Part shown: in pieces, positions 1 to 6,073 of the stretch | Position numbering within the stretch: position 1 is the first letter of the stretch | How the letters are laid out: every line of letters begins with the position of its first letter | Assembly: GCA_018825865.1 (NCBI GenBank) | Contig: JAHKAF010000073.1 | Coordinates: 1 to 11,453, forward strand | Length of the DNA stretch: 11,453 bases | DNA from: Nanobdellota archaeon | GTDB lineage: Archaea > Nanobdellota > Nanobdellia > Pacearchaeales > GW2011-AR1 | Reading direction: 5' to 3' | Notes under the pieces: generated by a model | The model's database searches: none | The model's input: the letters and a program-made list of their open reading frames with translations, nothing else | What the model was told of the DNA's origin: nothing | Made by a program: the position numbers and the translations under genes

Positions 1-70
1 TGAAATGTCAATAGAATCTAAGGCATTTAATAGGAAGATATTTTAAATTCTTCTGAGGATTATGGAATGA

Positions 71-80
71 TTTTTATACT
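71..80 (+). promoter_or_regulatory. TATA-like box for the PP-loop gene
   Basis: TTTTTATACT is centred about 25 bp before the ATG at 100, the spacing expected for an archaeal TATA box driving a leaderless transcript. It argues for a start at 100 rather than at the in-frame ATG at 67, which lies upstream of the box. Confidence 0.6.
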
Positions 81-99
81 TCTTATTTTTTTCTTTGTT

Positions 100-993
100 A
101 TGAATAAAAAGTACATAGTCTTGTTTTCGAATGGTTTGGATAGTCGGCTTGTAGTGAAAATTATGCAAAAGAAAAAATATGAGATTGTTGCTTTGTTCTT
201 TAAACTGCCTTTTAGTAAGGATGTTGAGAATGAGGTAAAGAAATTTGTTAAGGAGAATAAAGTAAAATTGAAGTTGTTTGATTGCACTAAAGGTAAACTT
301 CTTAAGGAATATCTTAAAATTATTAAGAAAGCTGAACATGGAATTGGAACAGGGATTAATCCTTGTATTGATTGCAAGATATTTATGCTGAAGAAGGCAA
401 GGGAATTTGCCGACGATAAAGGGGTTGAATTGGTTGCTACTGGAGAAGTTTTTGGACAGAGGCCGATGTCACAGACAAAGAAAGCAATGGAAATTATTGA
501 GGAGAAATCTGGATTGAAAGGAAGGATTGTTAGGCCTCTTTCCGAGGTTGGGGCTTTGGGAAGAAGACGAGGGAAACAAATAGTTCTTGCGAAAAAATTT
601 AAATTAGAATATCCGCATCCTGCTGGAGGTTGTTTGCTTTGTGAGAGAGAGTTGAAGAAAAGGTTGGGCTATTTGTTAGATAGGGGGTTGAACAGCGACG
701 AGATTAGGTTAGTTAATGTTGGAAGACACTTTCTTATAGACAATGTTTGGGTTGTTTTAGGAAGGAATAAAGAAGAGAATAAGATTATTGAAAGTGTTAG
801 CACCGCTCGGTGTACCCGCAAAGCACTGAATGAAGGGGCAAGCGCAATTGTGCCGGATTATATTGGTCCTAGTGCTTTGATATTAGATAAATGTGATGAA
901 AAACTATTTGGGATTGTAAATGATTTAATCAAAGCATATTCTAAAAAAGGTTCATTAAAATATAGAAAGAAGTTTGATGGGTGGAAGTTATAA
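100..993 (+). CDS. PP-loop ATP pyrophosphatase, MnmA-like tRNA thiolation enzyme
   Basis: A 297-residue protein that probably adenylates a tRNA uridine for sulfur transfer. Seen: a variant PP-loop SNGLDS at residues 10-15 (usual SGGxDS), NPCIDC at 87-92 with a CxxC pair (C89, C92), TGEVFGQRPMSQ at 114-125, and PAGGCLLC at 174-181 with a second CxxC (C178, C181). The GQRPMSQ and NPCxDCK blocks are hallmarks of a COG0482-like family often annotated as a thiouridylase. The linker after RPLSE (146-149) looks shorter than I recall for bacterial members. Start at 100 is chosen because a TATA-like box sits 25 bp upstream; the longer 67 start would add a hydrophobic 11-residue leader. Residues about 233-240 are encoded by a GC-rich hairpin at 800-817 that looks inserted. 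The next gene starts one base after the stop, so co-transcription is likely. The exact tRNA position modified cannot be told from sequence. Confidence 0.8.
   Translation: MNKKYIVLFSNGLDSRLVVKIMQKKKYEIVALFFKLPFSKDVENEVKKFVKENKVKLKLFDCTKGKLLKEYLKIIKKAEHGIGTGINPCIDCKIFMLKKAREFADDKGVELVATGEVFGQRPMSQTKKAMEIIEEKSGLKGRIVRPLSEVGALGRRRGKQIVLAKKFKLEYPHPAGGCLLCERELKKRLGYLLDRGLNSDEIRLVNVGRHFLIDNVWVVLGRNKEENKIIESVSTARCTRKALNEGASAIVPDYIGPSALILDKCDEKLFGIVNDLIKAYSKKGSLKYRKKFDGWKL
800..817 (+). repeat. Palindromic element inside coding sequence (copy 1)
   Basis: The hairpin CACC-GCTC-GGTG (801-812) is followed by TACCC. It closely matches the copy at 11419-11438, which has the same loop and tail and a compensatory A-T to G-C change in the stem. 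It is read in frame as STARCTR within the PP-loop protein, in a region between the GRNKEEN block and the IGPSAL block. Confidence 0.6.
979..984 (+). promoter_or_regulatory. Possible ribosome binding site for the Ncs6-like gene
   Basis: GGGTGGA-like sequence lies about 11 bases before the ATG at 995, at the end of the preceding gene. This partial match to an archaeal Shine-Dalgarno is expected for a downstream operon gene, unlike the leaderless first genes, and favours the 995 start over 977. Confidence 0.35.
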
Positions 994-994
994 A

Positions 995-1672
995 ATGTGC
1001 AGAGCATGCGAAACAAAACCAGTGTATGAATTTACTAACCAGCGGAAGCTTTGCCGTCGGTGCTTTATTAATTGGTTTCAGAAAAAGTTTCTTTATACGA
1101 TTAGGAAGTTTAAGATGATTCAACAAGGAGATGTTGTAGGATATTTTGGAGGAGATCATTTTAGATTTATTGTTCTGGAAGAAATGTTAAAAATTATCCT
1201 TCAAAAAAGAGATATTAAGTTGGTGAAACTCCCAAAAAGTAAAGATACTCTTGCCGTACTCTCAAAAAAATTAAAGATAGATTCAATAGCATGTCCAACA
1301 ACTTGTGATCTGGGAGCAATATATATTATTTCTGAAATAATCAAAGGAGAGACGAATGATTTAATTAAAGAAGCAAAACCTGTTGAGTATTTGACAAAAA
1401 CATCTAAATTTATAAAACCATTATATTTATTTCTCGACGAGGAAGTCCTGTTGTACGCTAAGCTAAAGAAGTTGAGGTTTGTTAAAGCAAAGAATGTGCG
1501 CAGTTCTGCGTATCCCAATACCCTAAAGGGCATAAAGGAGGGACAAGATCCCAAAACACAAAATGTAGGGGTAAAAAAGGATAAAATAAGTATGTTTGTC
1601 GACGAACTTGAGAAAAAACATCCTGAAGTTAAGCGTGCTGTTGTTAATTGGATGTTAGGGTTGGGGGGTTAA
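995..1672 (+). CDS. Ncs6/TtuA-like zinc-ribbon protein with degenerate PP-loop
   Basis: A 225-residue protein resembling the Ncs6/Ctu1/TtuA tRNA 2-thiolation family. Seen: an N-terminal zinc ribbon C2-x2-C5 ... C20-x2-C23-F, then the helix leading into what should be the PP-loop. Here FGGDHFR (51-57) stands where active members have SGGKDS, so the catalytic Asp/Ser are gone. The GHNLDD-like block is replaced by ACPTTCDLGA (99-108). The middle is much shorter than in TtuA, the CxxC-G motif is missing, and there is no C-terminal zinc ribbon. IKPLYLFLDEEVLLYAKLKKL still matches the family. The pattern recalls eukaryotic Ncs2/Ctu2, a degenerate partner of Ncs6, so a structural or tRNA-binding partner of the upstream PP-loop enzyme is plausible (inference). 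Start 995 avoids overlap; ATG 977 is the alternative. A hairpin-rich insert encodes about residues 169-186. Confidence 0.7.
   Translation: MCRACETKPVYEFTNQRKLCRRCFINWFQKKFLYTIRKFKMIQQGDVVGYFGGDHFRFIVLEEMLKIILQKRDIKLVKLPKSKDTLAVLSKKLKIDSIACPTTCDLGAIYIISEIIKGETNDLIKEAKPVEYLTKTSKFIKPLYLFLDEEVLLYAKLKKLRFVKAKNVRSSAYPNTLKGIKEGQDPKTQNVGVKKDKISMFVDELEKKHPEVKRAVVNWMLGLGG
1497..1553 (+). repeat. Triple-hairpin palindromic insert in coding sequence (copy 2)
   Basis: Three hairpins lie in a row: CGCA-GTTC-TGCG (1499-1510) followed by TATCCC; then ATACCCTAAAGGGCATAAA (1518-1536), holding CCC-TAAA-GGG; then GGGA-CAAGA-TCCC (1540-1552). The 19-base middle part recurs at 9683 and 9780. All of it is read in frame in the Ncs6-like gene, between the block ending KAKN and the family-like C-terminal helix starting DKISMF. 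Confidence 0.75.
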
Positions 1673-3706
1673 TTACGCTGGTCTCTTTTTATCCCTGTCT
1701 AAACTTTCTAAAAAATTATCCAGAAACTTCTTATGTTCTTCTGTTTTCTTCATTTCTTTTATTGTGAAATAAGTTATTTTTCTTTCTTTATCCTCGTGTT
1801 TTTCGGTTTTTGCTAATGTACTTATCTTATTCTTTAGATTTTCCCCGAGGAAAACATCCCCTTTAGAAATTGTAGCTATTTTTTTCGCTGTTGTAATTAA
1901 TGTTCCCATGCTCATAAACTTTAAACCATATTTGTCTTGATTAGCAATAATTGTTCCATAATCTAATGAGATTCCAAAATCTATTTTTTGTTTGGATAAT
2001 TTATTATGTTTATCTAACGCCTCTTTAATCATTTGTGTGGTTTCTAGAGCATTCTTTTCGTTGTTAAAAGTTCTTGTCTTTACTGGAGCAAAAATGAAGA
2101 ACAAGTTTTCTTGATTGTCATAAGTTGCAGCTTTTCTTCCTTCTGCAAGATTTACTATATTTTGAATAGTCTCCTGTGCATTACCTTTTTGAGATTCAAT
2201 TTCTTTAAGGTTCTTTATTTTTAAACAAATTAAACTTATGTTCTGTTTATCTCCCTTGATTGATAAAGAAAGTTCTGCTTTGTTTTTAGAATTGATTAAT
2301 GATTCTTTAGTTTGTTGAGAAGGACTGATTTTGTCTTTTTTTTTAAAATATTCTGGAATATATCCAAAGAAACTTCTTTTATAACCTTTTTTATATACGA
2401 GAAAAGCAATAAAACCCATTATTCCTATTATGAAAATCCATACAAAAGGATACCTAACGAGAGTTAAGACTGCTCCTGATGCCTCTTTCACGCTTATCGC
2501 TTTTCCAGTCAGCATCACGCTTTGTTCTATTTTATCCTCACCATCTGCAAGAATCTTTACCTGATATTCTCCATCTGGAGCAGATAATAAATACTTTTGT
2601 GATTCATCAATCTTAAGAGTAACATCAATATTTACAGATTCATTTCCTATATTTATCTGAACTGATTTATTATAAAATACATTTCCTGTATTAGTTATCA
2701 CAACAGTTTTATTGATTATATCAACTTTCACTTGTTCTTTTTTAATAATCTCAAAGCTTGCCTCGTTTGTTATTTTATTTGAAACAGCGACGACAGTCCA
2801 TTCTGAAGGGGATTCTTTGTATAATATTGGAATCTCAAGAAATTCATTTGTTGGTTTTTCAGTTTGCTCTAAAATAGTATCTATGTTATTTTTTACAGTG
2901 ATAATTGCTGTAGAACTAATTGGCTCTCCAGTTTGGTCACGAAGTATTGCTTTAACTTTCATAGATGTCCCTGGCTCAACATTTGGATTTTCGAATACTA
3001 TTTCTAGGTTTGTTGGGATTTGCTTTATGGCAATTTCATAACTTCCACTTCCTTGATTTGTAATTTCACCATCATATTTATCTTTTTCATAAACATATAA
3101 TTTTACAGAATATATCCCTGCTGCCATGTCCTTCGGTACTGGGAAACTTATGGAGAAATATCCGAGGTTGACTGTGTTTTGTATATCAATGCTCTCCCCC
3201 GAATCTTTATGAGTAAGATTTATCTCTACAATTCCTTGAACTAATTCTCCATTTTCTTTTTTCGCATTTCCCTCAATAGTCAGTGTTTCTTCAGGTGCAA
3301 ATTCTAGCAATTCTGTTTCTGGCTCTATTATTATTGAATCTGAAATTTTAAATTCATTTGTAAGGATATACACCTCTCCTAATTGAGATTTTATTTTACA
3401 GTCACCAGTAGATTTTCCTAATCTCTTAGAATTTAAGATTATTTTAGCATTGATTAATTCTTCTGATCCTGAATTGATTAGCATATCTTTTTTAAAAACT
3501 TCTGTTGAAATCCCGTTACAAATTAAATACATATAAAAAGTATTTCTAATGTCAGTATTAGTTGACACCTTTACTGGGATGTCGATAACATCTCCTAAAC
3601 TGTATAATTTCTCCACATTTGGTTGTTGATGATTAATCGAAATTGTGGCAGATACGAAAGACACCATCATTATTACAAAAATTATTGCGATTACTCCTCT
3701 TTTCAT
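1673..3706 (-). CDS. Membrane-anchored surface protein with Ig-like ectodomain and degenerate class III cyclase-like cytoplasmic domain
   Basis: A 677-residue protein. Order: a signal peptide (1-20, ending SFVSA); a beta-rich ectodomain with Cys 63 and 103; an MG2-like Ig domain at about 138-230 (TLTIEGNA ... GYFSISFPVP ... AAGIYSVKLYVY); a second at about 232-322; a CARDB-like segment at about 325-400; one membrane helix (about 420-438, WIFIIGIMGFIAFLV) followed by KK; and a cytoplasmic domain at about 487-650. In that last domain, FGISLDYGTIIAN (577-589) and MSMGTLITTAKKIATISKGDVFL (598-620) align with the class III cyclase pattern GIHtGevva ... viGdtVNlAaRL ... GeilvS. The first metal Asp (LKIKNL at 495-500), the second (NQEN at 531-534), the Asn (now Thr) and the Arg (now Lys) are all replaced, so it is probably catalytically dead. 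Start 3706 is chosen for the signal peptide and the TATA box. A surface sensor or adhesin is inferred. Confidence 0.75.
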   Translation of the reverse strand: MKRGVIAIIFVIMMVSFVSATISINHQQPNVEKLYSLGDVIDIPVKVSTNTDIRNTFYMYLICNGISTEVFKKDMLINSGSEELINAKIILNSKRLGKSTGDCKIKSQLGEVYILTNEFKISDSIIIEPETELLEFAPEETLTIEGNAKKENGELVQGIVEINLTHKDSGESIDIQNTVNLGYFSISFPVPKDMAAGIYSVKLYVYEKDKYDGEITNQGSGSYEIAIKQIPTNLEIVFENPNVEPGTSMKVKAILRDQTGEPISSTAIITVKNNIDTILEQTEKPTNEFLEIPILYKESPSEWTVVAVSNKITNEASFEIIKKEQVKVDIINKTVVITNTGNVFYNKSVQINIGNESVNIDVTLKIDESQKYLLSAPDGEYQVKILADGEDKIEQSVMLTGKAISVKEASGAVLTLVRYPFVWIFIIGIMGFIAFLVYKKGYKRSFFGYIPEYFKKKDKISPSQQTKESLINSKNKAELSLSIKGDKQNISLICLKIKNLKEIESQKGNAQETIQNIVNLAEGRKAATYDNQENLFFIFAPVKTRTFNNEKNALETTQMIKEALDKHNKLSKQKIDFGISLDYGTIIANQDKYGLKFMSMGTLITTAKKIATISKGDVFLGENLKNKISTLAKTEKHEDKERKITYFTIKEMKKTEEHKKFLDNFLESLDRDKKRPA

Positions 3707-3738
3707 TTTCTTTTTTATGGAAATAATAGTCAAGATTG

Positions 3739-3751
3739 ATTTATAAATATT
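3739..3751 (-). promoter_or_regulatory. TATA-like box for the surface protein gene
   Basis: Reading leftward, AATATTTATAAAT lies about 39 bp before the ATG at 3706. With the usual 25-bp spacing, transcription would begin near 3720, leaving a leader of roughly 14 nt, the longest predicted for a first gene here. Confidence 0.5.
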
Positions 3752-3770
3752 TGGTGAGTTTTTGATAATG

Positions 3771-3778
3771 TTTAAAAA
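3771..3778 (+). promoter_or_regulatory. TATA-like box for TrpRS
   Basis: TTTAAAAA is centred 26 bp before the ATG at 3800, matching the leaderless spacing seen at other genes here. It supports the 3800 start over the internal ATG at 3866, so the palindromic insert is probably translated. Confidence 0.5.
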
Positions 3779-3799
3779 CATCTTTATGTTTGTTTTGGT

Positions 3800-4975
3800 A
3801 TGAAAAAGAGATTGAAGAAACCGACTTCGTCGGACGCTCGCCGAACACAGTCGCTTCGCATAAAGATGGTGGTGAATCCGTGGGAAGTCTCGGGGGATAT
3901 TAATTATGAAAAGTTGATTAAGGAGTTTGGGATTAAGCCGCTCAAGAAATTGCCAGAGATTTTTGATAAGAATATTTTATTCAGGCGGAATGTTATTTTT
4001 GCACATAGAGATATTCAGAGAATTTTAGATGCGATTAAAAGTAAGAAAAAATTTGTGATGATGACTGGTTTGATGCCTTCGGGGAAGTTTCATCTTGGGC
4101 ATATGCTTTTGGCTCAGCAGATGATTTTTTATCAGAAACTTGGAGTTAAATTGTACATTGCTGTTGCTGACTTGGAGGCGTATAGTGCAAGAAATAAAAG
4201 TTTGAAGGAGTTGAGAGAAATTGCGATTGATCAGTATTTGTTAAATTATATTGCTCTTGGGCTTAGTCCAAAGAATTGCGATTTTTATTTTCAGAGCGAG
4301 AGGTCAGATAATGCTAAAAAATCTAATGCATATTATCGGCTTGCGTCTAATCTTTCTTCTTATGCGACATTCAATGAATTCAAGGCTATTTATGGAGATA
4401 TTTCTCCAGGGAAAATGAATGCTTCTATTTTGCAGGCTGCAGATATGCTTCATCCGCAATTGCCAGAATTTGAAGGAAAGCCACTTCCTGTTTTGGTTCC
4501 TGTAGGAATTGACCAAGACCCTCATTTGAGAATTGCACGAGATATTAGCAGAAGGTTTAAAGATTACAATTTTGTCCAATTAAGTTCAACTTATCATACA
4601 TTTCTCCCAGGATTGAAAGGCGGAGGAAAAATGTCCAGTAGCGACGAGAATTCGCTTATTGCAATGACAGACTCCCCTTCAGAAGTCAAAACTAAAATTA
4701 ACAAATATGCCTTTTCAGGAGGACAGCATACTGTTGAGGAGCATAGAAAGAAAGGAGGCAACCCTGATGTTGATGTTTCATTCCAATATTTGAGAATGTT
4801 CTTTGAACCCGACGATAAAAAACTGAAAGATATTTATGAAGATTATAAATCTGGGGCTTTGCTGACTGGTGAGTTAAAAGGAATTTTGATTGAAAAGATA
4901 AATGCTTTTTTGAAGAATCATCAAAAGCAGAGGATTTTGGCGAAGAAACAAGTTGGGAAGTTTTTGTATAGTTAA
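3800..4975 (+). CDS. trpS: Tryptophanyl-tRNA synthetase, archaeal/eukaryal type
   Basis: Class I aminoacyl-tRNA synthetase charging tRNA(Trp). Its 391 residues fit the archaeal family. Seen: NPWEVSGDINYEKLIKEFG at 26-44, a typical archaeal/eukaryal TrpRS N-terminal block; a HIGH-type motif PSGKFHLGHM at 93-102; the Rossmann-fold blocks AADMLHPQ and PVGIDQDPH (213-242); and a KMSKS-type KMSSS at 277-281. The start is uncertain in an informative way. ATG 3800 has a TATA box 26 bp upstream, but the next in-frame ATG (3866) begins MVVNPWEV, where many family members begin. The intervening stretch PTSSDARRTQSLRIK is encoded by a GC-rich palindromic insert (3821-3861). The gene is divergent from the surface protein and 40 bp before the next gene, which has its own promoter. 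Confidence 0.95.
   Translation: MKKRLKKPTSSDARRTQSLRIKMVVNPWEVSGDINYEKLIKEFGIKPLKKLPEIFDKNILFRRNVIFAHRDIQRILDAIKSKKKFVMMTGLMPSGKFHLGHMLLAQQMIFYQKLGVKLYIAVADLEAYSARNKSLKELREIAIDQYLLNYIALGLSPKNCDFYFQSERSDNAKKSNAYYRLASNLSSYATFNEFKAIYGDISPGKMNASILQAADMLHPQLPEFEGKPLPVLVPVGIDQDPHLRIARDISRRFKDYNFVQLSSTYHTFLPGLKGGGKMSSSDENSLIAMTDSPSEVKTKINKYAFSGGQHTVEEHRKKGGNPDVDVSFQYLRMFFEPDDKKLKDIYEDYKSGALLTGELKGILIEKINAFLKNHQKQRILAKKQVGKFLYS
3821..3861 (+). repeat. Palindromic insert in the TrpRS N terminus (copy 3)
   Basis: CCGAC-TTC-GTCGG (3821-3833) is a perfect 5-bp hairpin with the same TTC loop as the Elp3 copy at 10972. It is followed by ACGCTCGC (3834-3841) and GCTTCGCAT (3853-3861). Both oligomers recur, in the same order, in the intergenic region (9645-9652 and 9741-9749). 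The composition is far richer in G and C than the flanking codons, and the stretch is read in frame. Confidence 0.6.
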
Positions 4976-4983
4976 GGATAACA

Positions 4984-4993
4984 ATTTTTATTA
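4984..4993 (+). promoter_or_regulatory. TATA-like box for the unknown gene at 5016
   Basis: ATTTTTATTA is centred about 26 bp before the ATG at 5016, consistent with a leaderless transcript. The T5 run may also serve as a termination signal for the TrpRS transcript just upstream. Confidence 0.5.
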
Positions 4994-5015
4994 ATGTGAT
5001 TCGTTTAATCTTTAG

Positions 5016-5444
5016 ATGAGTTTATTGGCAGAGAGAGTGTTTCATGGTTTGATGAAGGTAAAAAAAGATAGGGGAGGAGATTATTATCTTCATGTTCTAA
5101 TGGATGGTGTTGAGAAGATTATCAACCCTTGTTGTGGGGTAGGAGGATTTAGGTATCATTGGTTAGAGGCGGTTGTTGAATCTGAGGGGATTGAAGTTGA
5201 TGAAACTTTGGGATTAACTTGTTCAAATAATTGTAGAGTTGCTAGTGCCCAAGGAAAAATGACACTTAACAGAGGAGAAAATGATGAATACCCTCAAGAT
5301 ATTAATATTAGAGTTTTTCCTTATGAATTGGGAAGATTACTTGAGAGAAAAGTAAATTATTTGATGACACGTCATGATGGCGAAAATAAAGTATGGATTT
5401 ATTTAGATGATGAATTCCCTCCAATAATTAATTTTAAAGTCTAA
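5016..5444 (+). CDS. Hypothetical protein, cysteine- and aromatic-bearing
   Basis: A 142-residue soluble protein I do not recognise. There is no signal peptide or membrane segment. A central NPCCGVGGFRYHW block (residues 38-50) with adjacent cysteines, and LTCSNNCRVASAQGK (67-81) with a Cx3C pair, could make a small metal site, but this is only a guess. The C-terminal part (RVFPYELGRLLERKVNYLM ... KVWIYLDDEFPP) looks like an ordinary alpha/beta domain. A TATA-like box at the leaderless distance and normal local codon use support it as a real gene. Its stop overlaps that of the convergent hydrolase gene by a few bases. Confidence 0.7.
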   Translation: MSLLAERVFHGLMKVKKDRGGDYYLHVLMDGVEKIINPCCGVGGFRYHWLEAVVESEGIEVDETLGLTCSNNCRVASAQGKMTLNRGENDEYPQDINIRVFPYELGRLLERKVNYLMTRHDGENKVWIYLDDEFPPIINFKV

Positions 5445-6016
5445 GCCTGTTTGTAAAATTGGTGTTTAAATCTTTTTGAGTTTATTGGAGTATATCCATC
5501 TAACCAACTTAATTTTTCAGGTTCGTTCTTTAATTCTTTTAATCTCCACTTTGCAACGTATGCAACTTGTCCTTTGTTAAAAATATCTAGTTTGCCTTCT
5601 ATGATTTTTCTTGCTATAAACAAACATTCATCCCATTTATTTGGTTCATATTTTTTAGGTGTAAGAACTTTTCTTAAATTTTTTCTGTTTTTTATTGTAG
5701 TTGGGCTGAAGCATTTGTATTGATTAGGATGTAATAAAACATTATTTAGAGAGCCTTTCCCAGTGTAGCTTTTTCCGTCGGTAATTCTGTTAATAGGAGT
5801 ATATCCTATCCAGACTCTTTCTTCCATCCCACAATCTCTCCCCTCCCCAAATATCATTTTTGCTAAAAGAATATCTTCTGGTTCATTGTATAACTCTTTA
5901 ACTTTCCTTTCAAGTTTTTCTTTTTCATTCCCTGCGAAAGCGAAAGGATTTCCTGTTAATAAAGTTCCTACTAAATAAATTCCTAATCCTGTTATAGCTG
6001 TTCTTCTATTCATCAT
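5441..6016 (-). CDS. Exported SleB-like (Hydrolase_2) cell-wall hydrolase with Tat-like signal
   Basis: A 191-residue protein. The N terminus MMNRRTAITGLGIYLVGTLLTG... has a twin-arginine pair directly before a mild hydrophobic stretch and ends near FAFAG (25-29), so Tat export is likely. The mature part matches the SleB/CwlJ Hydrolase_2 pattern: LLAKMIFGEGR (50-60, Glu58 as the candidate catalytic residue), WIGYTPINRI (69-78), SLNNVLLHPNQYKCFS (89-104), an A-rich helix ending IIEG (132-141), GQVAYVAK (149-156), and a terminal HQFY (185-188). Bacterial members cut peptidoglycan. Archaea lack murein, so a target outside the cell, such as a bacterial neighbour or pseudomurein-like glycan, is inferred. 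Starts at 6016 and 6013 are equivalent. The promoter appears shared with ThrRS. Confidence 0.75.
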   Translation of the reverse strand: MMNRRTAITGLGIYLVGTLLTGNPFAFAGNEKEKLERKVKELYNEPEDILLAKMIFGEGRDCGMEERVWIGYTPINRITDGKSYTGKGSLNNVLLHPNQYKCFSPTTIKNRKNLRKVLTPKKYEPNKWDECLFIARKIIEGKLDIFNKGQVAYVAKWRLKELKNEPEKLSWLDGYTPINSKRFKHQFYKQA

Positions 6017-6043
6017 TTTAACCCGCTAATTTCATACAACTAA

Positions 6044-6053
6044 TTTTATAAAC
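6044..6053. promoter_or_regulatory. Shared bidirectional TATA-like element (hydrolase / ThrRS)
   Basis: TTTTATAAA is readable on both strands. Its centre is about 26 bp from the ThrRS ATG (6074) and about 32 bp from the hydrolase ATG (6016). No other AT-rich box lies at a suitable distance for the leftward gene, so one element may serve both. Confidence 0.5.
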
Positions 6054-6073
6054 CTTTTCTCCTTATCTTTTTT

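Noticed and set aside
2..46. Short open frame running in from the window edge (EMSIESKAFNRKIF then stop), perhaps the tail of an upstream gene
   Set aside because: Only 14 codons are visible, with nothing recognisable, so it cannot be separated from chance.
67..99. Eleven-residue hydrophobic N-terminal extension of the PP-loop protein
   Set aside because: The extension is encoded by the TATA-like box and AT-rich promoter; the PP-loop block normally begins right at the 100 start.
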